This document shows positions 8,164 to 15,967 of a DNA stretch of 64,000 nt, in pieces. Each line of letters starts with the position of its first letter. The stretch's first letter is position 1. Origin of the DNA: Chloroflexota bacterium (lineage in GTDB: Bacteria > Chloroflexota > FW602-bin22 > JACPRP01). The translations under genes and the position numbers were made by a program. The notes under the pieces are model-generated. The model was given only the letters and a program-made list of their open reading frames with translations. It did not search any database and had not been told where the DNA came from. The DNA lies in contig JACQUC010000185.1 in NCBI GenBank assembly GCA_016210495.1, forward strand, positions 62,001-126,000. The letters run 5' to 3'.

Positions 8164-9822
8164 TTGGCCAAGAACCGGGTCAAGGTGATCGCCCTCGGGG
8201 GTGTGGGTGAGGTTGGCAAAAATATGCTCGTCCTGGAGCACAAGGACGACATCATAATCATCGACGCCGGATTGAAGTTCCCCGAAGAGGAGATGATCGG
8301 GATCGACTTCATTATCCCCGACATTTCCTATCTGCTCGACAAGAAAGAACGCATCCGGGGCATAGTCCTCACCCACGGACACGAGGATCACATCGGTGCC
8401 CTGCCCTATATCCTGCCCGAACTGGGCGTGCCCGTCTACGCCACCCGGCTGACACGCGGGCTGCTGACCGTGAAGCTCAAGGAGCGCGGGCTCCTTCGCC
8501 ACGCGCAGATCAACCCCGTCGAGCCCGGGGAAACGCTTTCGCTCGGCGCCTTCGACGTCGAGTTCTTCCGCGTGAACCACAGCATACCCGACGCCATGGG
8601 TCTGATCATTCGCACTTCGGCAGGCACCATCGTACACTCGGGCGATTTCAAGTTCGACAAGTCGCCCGCCGATTCGTTACCGACCGATTTCGCTCATTTG
8701 GCCCAGGTCGGCCAGGAGGGCGTGCTGGCGCTCCTCTGCGACTGCGTCCGCGTCGAGCTGCCGGGCTACACGCCCTCGGAGCAGGTGGTGAGCGATTCCT
8801 TCGATGCGGTGCTGGCCCAGGCCAGGGGACGTGTCATCGTCACGACCTTCGCCTCGAATATCTCACGCATCCAGTTGGCGATATGCACGGCCCATAGACA
8901 CGGCCGCAAGGTGGCCATCGTGGGACGCAGCCTGGAGAGCAACGTCGGCGTTGCCGCTGAGCTAGGTTTTTTGAACGTTCCGGACGGCACCATTATCAGT
9001 CTGGGTGAGACGCGAAGCCTTCCCCACAACGAGGTGATGTTCGTCACCACGGGTAGCCAGGGCGAGCCCACCTCCGCCCTCAGCCGCATCGCCAACAACG
9101 AGCACCGCCAGATACACATCGTCCCCGGCGACACCGTCATTCTTTCCGCCACGCCCGTGCCCGGCAACGAGGAGACGGTGGCGCGTACGATCGACAACCT
9201 CTTCCGGCTTGGCGCCGACGTCATCTACGACGCCGTGATGACCGTCCACGTATCGGGGCACGCCAGCCGGGAGGAGCTGAAGCTTATGCTCAGCATCGTC
9301 AAGCCCCAGTTTTGCATACCGCTCCACGGCGAATACCGCCACATGGTGCTCTTCCGCAGCGCAGCCCAGGAGATCGGGATGTCTGAGGACAACATCATCC
9401 TGGCAGAAGTGGGCGATATGGTGGAGTTCGCCAGGGATTACGGGCGCATCACACGGCGTGTGCCGGCCAGCGCCATACTGGTCGACGGCGCGATGGTGGG
9501 CGAGTTGGCGCAGGCGACGCTGCGCGACCGGCAGCGCCTCTCGCGGGACGGCGTGGTTATCGTGGTCGTGACTTTGGACAGAGAAACCGGCTGGCTGCTG
9601 GCCGGGCCAGAAATCGTGACGCGGGGCTTCGTGCACATGCACGGTGCCGACGATCTGACGGAGAAAGCCAGGGACCGAGTGCGCACGGTTCTGGAGACGC
9701 TCGAGCAACCGCAGACCGGCAACGGTTTCATCGCCGGCAAGGTCAAGGATGCGTTGGGCAAGTTCATCTACGACAGGACGCGGCGGAGGCCGATGATCCT
9801 GCCGGTGGTGACAGAGGTGTAG
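8164..9822 (+). CDS. rnj: Ribonuclease J
   Basis: A 552-residue metallo-beta-lactamase/beta-CASP nuclease with 5'-3' exo- and endonuclease activity in RNA turnover and rRNA/tRNA processing. The zinc motif HxHxDH is H71-G-H73-E-D75-H76. The beta-CASP region follows (VTTFASNISRIQ, then VPGNEETVARTID), and HVSGHAS carries a C-terminal zinc ligand. The C-terminal oligomerisation domain is present (RTRRRPMILPVVTEV). TTG at 8164 is preferred because GAGGAG lies 4 bases upstream and LAKNRVKVIALGG is the standard N-terminus. An ATG at 8080 would add 28 residues. It is a cytoplasmic housekeeping gene. Confidence 0.95.
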   Translation: MAKNRVKVIALGGVGEVGKNMLVLEHKDDIIIIDAGLKFPEEEMIGIDFIIPDISYLLDKKERIRGIVLTHGHEDHIGALPYILPELGVPVYATRLTRGLLTVKLKERGLLRHAQINPVEPGETLSLGAFDVEFFRVNHSIPDAMGLIIRTSAGTIVHSGDFKFDKSPADSLPTDFAHLAQVGQEGVLALLCDCVRVELPGYTPSEQVVSDSFDAVLAQARGRVIVTTFASNISRIQLAICTAHRHGRKVAIVGRSLESNVGVAAELGFLNVPDGTIISLGETRSLPHNEVMFVTTGSQGEPTSALSRIANNEHRQIHIVPGDTVILSATPVPGNEETVARTIDNLFRLGADVIYDAVMTVHVSGHASREELKLMLSIVKPQFCIPLHGEYRHMVLFRSAAQEIGMSEDNIILAEVGDMVEFARDYGRITRRVPASAILVDGAMVGELAQATLRDRQRLSRDGVVIVVVTLDRETGWLLAGPEIVTRGFVHMHGADDLTEKARDRVRTVLETLEQPQTGNGFIAGKVKDALGKFIYDRTRRRPMILPVVTEV

Positions 9823-9828
9823 GCGCAC

Positions 9829-9975
9829 CCGTGACGGCACCGTCGCGGTGCCGTCACGGTACCCGTGGCCGCCCGCCTCAGGCGGGCGCGGGGCCGTTGG
9901 CTATACGGCATAGTTGCCTGGCAGGGGCAGTCAGACCACAAACAGGCACGCGCAGGCTGAAGCCTGCGGCTACGG
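9829..9975. repeat. Cluster of three palindromic repeat units between rnj and ftsK
   Basis: The 210-base gap holds a perfect 13-bp stem (9829-9841 with 9847-9859, 5-base loop), a second hairpin GCCCGCC-TCA-GGCGGGC (9871-9887), and a CAGGCTGAAGCCTGCGGCTAC unit near 9954-9974 whose reverse form recurs at about 15,125-15,150. No U-tract follows any of them. They look like REP/MITE-type dispersed elements rather than terminators. Confidence 0.65.
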
Positions 9976-10032
9976 GTACGCGGCGACAAGGAGTGCGGCG
10001 CAACGCGCCGCGAAATTGGGCGAGGGTGAGGC

Positions 10033-12267
10033 GTGGCCAAGGCCAAGAAGGTGGCCAAGAAGCAGAAGCGGGCTGGCACCGGCCTCCAGATAAAGGCCGA
10101 GTGGTTTGCGCATCCCGAGATCGCCGGCGTCATACTGGTATTCCTCGCGGGCGGCACGGCGCTGACGCTATTGTTCCCGGGCGGCAGCGTGGGCAGGCAA
10201 TGGGATAGCTGGATACACGCCTTGTTTGGCTGGGGTTCCTACCTTCTGCCTCTGCTCTTCGCCTCGTTTGGATTAGGCCTGGTCTGGCAGCGCATCGACG
10301 CCAGATACCGCCTGCGGTCGCAGGAGGCGGGAGGGTGGCTTCTTCTTTTCGCGGTGTGCCTCTCGTTCCTACAGCTCATAGCCCTTGATCCCGATCCTGC
10401 GGGGGACCGGGCCACCGGGGGCGGCTACGTTGGCTATGGGATCTATCGTCTCCTCGTCACCGCCCTGGGCCCAACCGTCGCCGTCGTCGTACTGCTCATC
10501 TTTGGGGGCGTAGGGATTTCCCTGGCGCTGAACGTGGCGCCCGGCGTCGCGTTCCGCGGCGCCATCGCCGCGTGCCGTCGCCTTTTCGATTGGTATCGCG
10601 GACTGTGGGCCCAGCCATCCTTCAAGATGAATCCGCAGCGAGAGCTGCCGCGACCCGAGGAATCGGCGCCCACTCCTGACCCAGCACGCAAACCCGCGAA
10701 ACGCAAGGACACCGTGCCGGCAGCGGCCCGCGTCGAACCGCCGGCCGAGGATGACACGCCGGAGCTGCCCACGACGGGGGACTGGCAGTTGGCGCCTGTG
10801 TCGCTTTTGCAGACGTCGTCCAAGGGCGAGATGAGCGCGGCCGACGTACGCCAGAAGGTCAAGCTGATCGAGGACACGCTGGCCGACTTCAACGTTCAGG
10901 CCAGGGTGATGGAGGTTAGCCAGGGACCCACAGTCACTCAGTTCGGCATCGAGCCCGGTTTCCACGAGTCGCGGGACAGGAACGGCGTGGTGGTCAGGCG
11001 CGAGAAGGTAAAGGTCAGCGAGATCACGTCTCTGGCGAACGATCTGGCCCTAGCTCTGGCGGCGCCCACCATCCGCATCGAGGCTCCCGTTCCGGGACGC
11101 ACCGTCGTAGGCATCGAGGTGCCCAACAGCAGCACGTCGCTGGTGTCGCTGCGCGGGGTCATGGAAACAGAGAAGTTTCAGAAGGTGAAGAGCAAGTCGA
11201 AGCTGGCCGTAGCTCTGGGCGAGAATGTTTCCGGCCAACCGGTTGTGGCCGACCTCGCAAAGATGCCGCATTTGCTGGTGGCCGGGGCCACCGGCAGTGG
11301 CAAAAGTGTGTGCCTGAATGCTCTTATCACCTGCCTGCTGCTCCAGAGCACGCCGGACGAGGTGAGGCTGATCCTGATCGACCCGAAGCGCGTGGAGCTG
11401 GTACACTTCAACGATGCGCCCCACTTGCTGCGGCCGGTGGTGGTCGAGGTGGAAAAGGCGGTCGGCATCCTCAAATGGGCGACCTTCGAGATGTCGGAGC
11501 GGCTGAAGAAATTCGAGCAGGAGCGGGCAAGGAACATCGACGAATTCAACAAGGCCGTGCTGCGGAAGGGCAGCGGTGAGCCAATCCATTACGTAGTGAT
11601 CGTGATCGACGAATTGGCCGACCTGATGATGACCGCCCCCGAGGAAGTCGAGCGAAACATCTGCCGCCTGGCCCAACTGGCCAGGGCCACAGGTATACAC
11701 CTGGTCATCGCCACGCAGCGGCCATCGGTCGACGTCATCACGGGTTTGATCAAGGCCAATTTCCCGACCCGCATCAGCTTCAATATGACGTCGGCCGTCG
11801 ACTCGCGAACCATCCTCGATACCGTGGGCGCCGAGAAGCTGCTGGGCCGAGGCGACATGCTGTATATGGCAGCCGACGCGGCCAAGCCAACGCGGCTGCA
11901 GGGCGTATACGTGTCCGACGACGAGATCGAGGATGTGGTGAGGTTCTGGCGGGCGCAAGGCCCGGCCCAGTACGTCGACACTTTGCAGATGTCCGGATGG
12001 TCGGCGGATGGCGATGAGGACAAGAAAGATGAGCTCTACGAAAAGGCGATAGAGCTGGCACGACAACACAGATACATCTCCACATCGCTGATACAGCGCA
12101 GGTTACGGGTCGGCTACAATCGAGCGGCGCGGTTGATGGAGCAACTCGAGGAACAGGGCATAGTCGGCAGGTCCGAGGACGGGCGGTCGCGTGAGGTGCT
12201 GGTGAAAGAGGAGGCCGAGGCTGGCGCGGTTTCTGCCATGAATGTTGACAACCAAACTGACTTATAA
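10033..12267 (+). CDS. ftsK: DNA translocase FtsK/SpoIIIE
   Basis: A 744-residue septal DNA pump that clears and orients chromosome termini at division. About four hydrophobic segments lie in the first ~180 residues. A Pro/Ala-rich linker follows (about 190-255), then the alpha domain and the RecA-like beta motor with Walker A AGATGSGKS (K424) and Walker B VIVIDELADLMM. A C-terminal winged helix (gamma) has ISTSLIQRRLRVGYNRAARL and would read KOPS-like sequences. GTG at 10033 follows GAGGGTGAGG. The last codons overlap the first cooS promoter. The length is typical of short-linker FtsK proteins outside Proteobacteria. Confidence 0.96.
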   Translation: MAKAKKVAKKQKRAGTGLQIKAEWFAHPEIAGVILVFLAGGTALTLLFPGGSVGRQWDSWIHALFGWGSYLLPLLFASFGLGLVWQRIDARYRLRSQEAGGWLLLFAVCLSFLQLIALDPDPAGDRATGGGYVGYGIYRLLVTALGPTVAVVVLLIFGGVGISLALNVAPGVAFRGAIAACRRLFDWYRGLWAQPSFKMNPQRELPRPEESAPTPDPARKPAKRKDTVPAAARVEPPAEDDTPELPTTGDWQLAPVSLLQTSSKGEMSAADVRQKVKLIEDTLADFNVQARVMEVSQGPTVTQFGIEPGFHESRDRNGVVVRREKVKVSEITSLANDLALALAAPTIRIEAPVPGRTVVGIEVPNSSTSLVSLRGVMETEKFQKVKSKSKLAVALGENVSGQPVVADLAKMPHLLVAGATGSGKSVCLNALITCLLLQSTPDEVRLILIDPKRVELVHFNDAPHLLRPVVVEVEKAVGILKWATFEMSERLKKFEQERARNIDEFNKAVLRKGSGEPIHYVVIVIDELADLMMTAPEEVERNICRLAQLARATGIHLVIATQRPSVDVITGLIKANFPTRISFNMTSAVDSRTILDTVGAEKLLGRGDMLYMAADAAKPTRLQGVYVSDDEIEDVVRFWRAQGPAQYVDTLQMSGWSADGDEDKKDELYEKAIELARQHRYISTSLIQRRLRVGYNRAARLMEQLEEQGIVGRSEDGRSREVLVKEEAEAGAVSAMNVDNQTDL

Positions 12268-12273
12268 TATGAT
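12245..12273 (+). promoter_or_regulatory. Near-consensus sigma70 promoter P1 upstream of cooS
   Basis: TTGACA (12245-12250) and TATGAT (12268-12273) are separated by 17 bases. The -35 lies within the last codons of ftsK. Transcription would start near 12280, leaving a leader of about 320 bases before cooS. Confidence 0.65.
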
Positions 12274-12322
12274 TTGTGTGTCGCTCGGCGGATGGTTCGT
12301 CAGCAATTCGACATATTGAAGC

Positions 12323-12351
12323 TTGACGGACTAACGTGATTGTGTTAACAT
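12323..12351 (+). promoter_or_regulatory. Second sigma70-type promoter P2 upstream of cooS
   Basis: TTGACG (12323-12328), 17 bases, TAACAT (12346-12351). The -10 is embedded in an 8-bp palindrome TGTTAACA (12343-12350), a possible operator. Start near 12358. Confidence 0.55.
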
Positions 12352-12409
12352 TTTTTGGCCCGGAGTTTCCGGGGCGCGATCGTGGACGTGAGAGATTGAA
12401 CGACGATGG

Positions 12410-12462
12410 CCGGGTTGGGTGTCCTTCGGCGCCCCGATACATCGGGGTCGCCGCCAACCCGG
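12410..12462 (+). other. Folded element in the cooS 5' leader
   Basis: A 9-bp outer stem (CCGGGTTGG at 12410-12418 with CCAACCCGG at 12454-12462) encloses a 6-bp inner hairpin CCCCGA-TACA-TCGGGG (12432-12447). It lies downstream of both predicted promoters, so it would be transcribed. It has no U-tract and matches no riboswitch class I can name. It may be a mobile palindrome or a leader structure. Confidence 0.45.
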
Positions 12463-12598
12463 TTGGCAGGTACAGTTACTGGCTGGTGGGCTGTTGCAGG
12501 GCCACGATCTCAGAATTGAATTGACGATGCGCGCGACGATGCGCTCGATTTCCCTATCGCACTGTTGCATCTCGAGAACTGCCTGAAAGGATTGGACG

Positions 12599-14554
12599 AT
12601 GGCGAGCAAGAAAAGCATTGACCCCGCAGCGTTGGAGGTCATCGCTAGGACCGAAGCCGAAGGTATTTCCACGGCCTTCAGCCGTGTGGACTCGATGAAG
12701 CCGTGCCCCATTGGCAGGGGTGGCAACTGTTGTTCTGTATGTTATATGGGGCCTTGCCGCATCGTCGGCAAGGATGCGGAGAATCTCACCGGCATCTGCG
12801 GTGCGAGCCGGTCCACCATCGCGGCACGCAATCTTGCTCGCGCCATCGCGGCGGGCGCCGCCGCCCACTCCGACCACGGTCGCGATCTGGCCTCTGCTCT
12901 CATCGCCATCGGGAAAGGGGAGGCGCAGGGCTACAAAGTCAGAGACGTCAAGAAGCTGCACGCTGTAGCCAGATTCCTCGGCGTGAAGACGGATGGCAAG
13001 AGCACCGAGGAGCTTGCCGTCGACGTCGGCACGAGGGCGTTGGCCAACTGGGGGCAGCAAAACGGCGAGCTATCGTACATCGCACGCGCACCGCAGAAGC
13101 GCCAGGAGCTGTGGCGCAGACTCGGTATGGTGCCGCGTGGCATCGACCGCGAGATCGTGGAAACGCTGCACCGGACGGGCATGGGCACCGACCAGGATCC
13201 CGAGCACATCCTGATGCACGGTCTGCGCACGTCGATGACCGATGGCTGGGGTGGCGCGATGCTGGCTACTGACATCGGCGACATCATTTTCGGCACGCCC
13301 AATCCGCTCCGGTCGAAGGTGAACCTCGGCGTTCTGAAGGCAGACGAGGTCAACATCGTCGTGCACGGACACGAGCCGCTGCTCTCGGAGCTCATTGTGT
13401 CCGCCTCTAACGACCCCGAGGTGATCGCCTACGCCAAGTCGAAAGGCGCCAACGGTATCAATCTAGCGGGCATCTGCTGTACCTCGAACGAGGTACTGAT
13501 GCGCCAGGGCGTGCCCTCTGCCGGTAACTTCCTCCATCAGGAGCTGGCGGTAGCCACGGGAGCCGTCGACGCGATGGTGGTCGACGTCCAGTGCGTGATG
13601 GAGGCATTGTCGAAGCTCTCCCAGCGCTACCATACCAAGTTCATCACGACGTCCTCGAAGGCCAAGATACCCGGTGCCACGCACATCCAGTTCGATGAGC
13701 ACCACGGCCTGTCCATCGCGAAGCTGATCGTCAAGACCGCTATCGACAACTACCCGAATCGGGGCAAGACAGAGATTCCCGACCACTTCAACGACCTCAT
13801 CGCGGGATTCTCGCACGAGTACATCAGTTATATGCTGGGTGGCGCGTACCGCGCATCGTTCCGTGCGCTGAACGACGCGATCATCGAAGGTCGCATTAAG
13901 GGCGCCGCCGGCGTAGTGGGGTGCAACAACCCTCGCTCGACACAGGACGCGGCGCACCACTACATCGTCACCGAGCTCATCAAGAACGACGTGCTAGTGG
14001 TGCAGACAGGCTGTGGCGCCATCGCGAACGCCAAGTACGGTCTGCTGACACCCGAGGCGCTGGAGTACGCGGGTCCGGGCCTGCGCGAGGTTTGCGAGGC
14101 CGTGGGCATACCGCCGGTGCTGCACGTGGGCTCCTGCGTCGACAACTCGCGCATTCTGACCATCGCCACCAATATGGTGACAGAAGGCGGGCTGGGCGAC
14201 GACATCTCCGACTTGCCGGCGGTCGGCATCGCACCGGAGTGGATGCACGAGAAGGCACTGGCCATCGGCGCGTACTTTGTCGCCTCCGGCTGCTACGTTT
14301 TGTTTGGCGTCGACTCGCCAGTCGCAGGTTGCCCCGAGGTGGCCGACATGATCAGCCGGGGCTGGGAAGAGAAGGTTGGCGGCAAGCTGGAGTTCGAGCC
14401 GGATCCGGCGAAGATCGTGGAGAAATCGCTGGCACACATCGAAAAGAAGCGCAAGGCGCTGAAGCTGGGAAGCTGGGCGCCTGGCAAGTACACACGTGCT
14501 TACATCACGCCGCAAGAGCTGGCGCGTCGCGGCGCGGCTGCGCTGGAGGAGTAG
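12599..14554 (+). CDS. cooS: Anaerobic Ni,Fe carbon monoxide dehydrogenase catalytic subunit
   Basis: A 651-residue CooS that oxidises CO to CO2 at a NiFe4S4 C-cluster. D-cluster cysteines C36 and C44 and B-cluster C45, C48, C53 and C67 have the spacing of the CODH-II type. C-cluster ligands are visible as H258 (VVHGHEP), C294 (GICCTSNE), C332 (VQCVME), C442 (GCNNPRS), C472 (TGCGAI) and C513 (GSCVDNSR). A His-rich proton path motif HSDHGRD and K552 are also present, so the enzyme should be active. No cooF, acsB, cooC or hydrogenase gene lies nearby, so its electron acceptor is unknown. It stands alone behind two promoters. Confidence 0.96.
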   Translation: MASKKSIDPAALEVIARTEAEGISTAFSRVDSMKPCPIGRGGNCCSVCYMGPCRIVGKDAENLTGICGASRSTIAARNLARAIAAGAAAHSDHGRDLASALIAIGKGEAQGYKVRDVKKLHAVARFLGVKTDGKSTEELAVDVGTRALANWGQQNGELSYIARAPQKRQELWRRLGMVPRGIDREIVETLHRTGMGTDQDPEHILMHGLRTSMTDGWGGAMLATDIGDIIFGTPNPLRSKVNLGVLKADEVNIVVHGHEPLLSELIVSASNDPEVIAYAKSKGANGINLAGICCTSNEVLMRQGVPSAGNFLHQELAVATGAVDAMVVDVQCVMEALSKLSQRYHTKFITTSSKAKIPGATHIQFDEHHGLSIAKLIVKTAIDNYPNRGKTEIPDHFNDLIAGFSHEYISYMLGGAYRASFRALNDAIIEGRIKGAAGVVGCNNPRSTQDAAHHYIVTELIKNDVLVVQTGCGAIANAKYGLLTPEALEYAGPGLREVCEAVGIPPVLHVGSCVDNSRILTIATNMVTEGGLGDDISDLPAVGIAPEWMHEKALAIGAYFVASGCYVLFGVDSPVAGCPEVADMISRGWEEKVGGKLEFEPDPAKIVEKSLAHIEKKRKALKLGSWAPGKYTRAYITPQELARRGAAALEE

Positions 14555-14576
14555 GGCGAGCGAGCGGCGGGAGTGC

Positions 14577-14690
14577 CCTCACCCTAACCCTCTCCCAGAG
14601 GGAGAGGGGACACGGGGCGCGATGAGTCGTGCCCCTACCGGACGCACTAACACGTGGGGGCGTCCTTCGGCTGAAGGACGGCCCCGGGCC
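14577..14690. repeat. Dispersed palindromes after cooS
   Basis: Contains the widespread CCCTCTCCC-AGA-GGGAGAGGG hairpin (14588-14608), a GCCCCTAC edge (14630-14637) of the GTAGGGGC repeat family, and a CGTCCTTCGGCTGAAGGACG stem-loop (14661-14680). None has a T-tract. They separate cooS from the small transcript that follows. Confidence 0.6.
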
Positions 14691-14731
14691 AAATCTATAT
14701 TAAGCTAGAGCGTGAAAGGAGGTGGTGCAGA

Positions 14732-14821
14732 GTGGGTTTTGATTGTTGCGAAAGCAAGAGAACTGACCCTTCTGCGGAGAAGCGTCGTGCCAACTTGATG
14801 GTGGGGGTGGACGGGCCGTAG
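14732..14821 (+). CDS. Putative 29-residue Cys-Cys peptide with perfect Shine-Dalgarno
   Basis: GTG at 14732-14734 is preceded 7 bases upstream by AAAGGAGGTG (14715-14724), a 10-base perfect complement of the usual 16S 3' end. The ORF reads MGFDCCESKRTDPSAE, then a basic stretch KRRANLM, and ends GVDGP at TAG. It is hydrophilic, with an adjacent cysteine pair near the N-terminus and no signal or membrane segment. A strong intrinsic terminator lies 80 bases after the stop, so the gene appears to have its own short transcript. It could be a metal- or redox-binding peptide, a modified-peptide precursor, or a regulatory ORF in an RNA. I do not recognise a family. Confidence 0.5.
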   Translation: MGFDCCESKRTDPSAEKRRANLMVGVDGP

Positions 14822-14902
14822 CCGTCGTTCCTTGTGGGCCTGTGGCCTGCAATTGCTATCGGGGAAAGCACCGGTAAGCTTTCTTGCCTAGCAGCGGAGT
14901 CC

Positions 14903-14938
14903 GGAGGGGAGTTCGGGTGAACTCCCCTCCTTCTGTTT
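14903..14938 (+). terminator. Strong rho-independent terminator
   Basis: A perfect 12-bp stem (14903-14914 with 14919-14930) closes a GGGT loop and is followed by TTCTGTTT. It ends the transcript carrying the 29-codon ORF. The 80 bases before it hold further pairing (GAAAGC with GCTTTC near 14,855-14,884), so the 3' part may be a structured RNA. Confidence 0.85.
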
Positions 14939-15195
14939 CGATCGGGAGAAGGTTTACAAACGGAAGAGCGCTATTGTATACTATCGCTGCTTCGGCCCTT
15001 GGCGATTTGAAGTGTTGCAGCGAGCGTGGCGGGAAGCCCTGCTATGGCAGAAGGTTCCGCGCACCCTGAAGGGTTCGGCTACAAGTGCCGCCGCCCGTGG
15101 GCCTACAACACTTGTGGCAGCACTTGTAGCCGCAGGCTTTAGGCTGCGCGGGTGGGGCGGGGAGGAAGCGCTGTTCCGCGAGGGAGGACGGTTAG
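14939..15195. other. Intergenic stretch with repeat remnants
   Basis: No convincing gene is seen. CACTTGTGGCAGCACTTGTAG (near 15,108-15,129) runs into GCCGCAGGCTTTAGGCTGCG (to 15,149), the reverse form of the unit in the rnj-ftsK gap. GGGAGG just before the TTG start serves the downstream lipoprotein. Confidence 0.5.
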
Positions 15196-15954
15196 TTGGT
15201 CAAGCAGGCGTGGGTCTACCTGGCGCTGGTTTCGGCGGCGCTGCTGCTGGCGCAGTGCGCCCCGGCGGGCAGCCTTGCCAGGCCGACCGCTGTGCCGCCC
15301 GCGCCGACGGCCCTCACCACGTCGCCCACGGCGGCGCCGAGCGCTCAAAGCATTCTTGCCGAGAGCGTCCGCAAACTCAACGATGCCGAGAGCTACAAGT
15401 TCAGCATAACGGCGAGCCTGCTGGCCCCGTTCGAGGGTAAGCAGCGAGAATGGAAGTATAAGGGTGAGGGAGCAGCCGCCCGGCCCGATAAGTATCAGTG
15501 GACACTGGAAGGGCAGGCCGACGTGTTCTTCAAAGTAGTTGGCGTGGGAGATCAGGTATCGTGCGCAGACACTCGCGGCGAGCGAAGGGATTGCTCCCTG
15601 GCCAACGGCGGCCCACGGCCCGGCAGCTCGCCATACACGGTGATCGCCTATCTCAAGAACTTCGCTCAAGTAGGCGAGGCGACGACCAAGTCGATCGGGG
15701 GAGCGGACTTCGATCATCTGACCTTTGTGCCGTCATTGCCCAAAGTGTCGTCGCTGGACACGGGGCACGGTCGGGCACTCAGCGGCGTTACCGGCGTCAC
15801 CGGCGAAGTCTGGATCGACAGGCAAAGCCGACTGCCGCACCAGGAAAAAACCGTGATCCGGTCAAAAGCGCAGCCCTCTGGCGAAGACGTGGTCGAAATG
15901 ACACTCGTGTTCGCCGATTATGGCAGGCCGGTCGACATCCGGACGTCCAGGTAG
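15196..15954 (+). CDS. Secreted lipoprotein, LolA/LppX-like fold likely
   Basis: A 252-residue protein starting with TTG behind GGGAGG. It has a short basic N-terminus, a hydrophobic helix and the lipobox LLLAQC (Cys at residue 21), so it should be lipid-anchored outside the cytoplasmic membrane. A Pro/Thr/Ala linker follows (about 28-50), then a globular domain rich in alternating beta strands with ILAESVRKLNDAESYKFSI and a WIDRQSRLPHQ segment. This is the pattern of LppX_LprAFG/LolA-like lipid-carrying proteins common in this kind of organism. It is 13 bases upstream of asd but functionally unrelated as far as can be seen. Confidence 0.75.
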   Translation: MVKQAWVYLALVSAALLLAQCAPAGSLARPTAVPPAPTALTTSPTAAPSAQSILAESVRKLNDAESYKFSITASLLAPFEGKQREWKYKGEGAAARPDKYQWTLEGQADVFFKVVGVGDQVSCADTRGERRDCSLANGGPRPGSSPYTVIAYLKNFAQVGEATTKSIGGADFDHLTFVPSLPKVSSLDTGHGRALSGVTGVTGEVWIDRQSRLPHQEKTVIRSKAQPSGEDVVEMTLVFADYGRPVDIRTSR

Positions 15955-15967
15955 AGGAGGAAGTGAG

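Noticed and set aside
9829..9859. Rho-independent terminator after RNase J
   Set aside because: The stem is perfect but no run of T follows on either strand; treated as a dispersed palindrome.
11050..12069. Minus-strand 339-codon frame
   Set aside because: It mirrors the FtsK motor domain; His/Asp/Gln-rich shadow sequence without motifs.
12245..12268. TTGACA paired with TATAAT at 12263-12268
   Set aside because: The spacer is only 12 bases; the overlapping TATGAT five bases further gives the correct 17.
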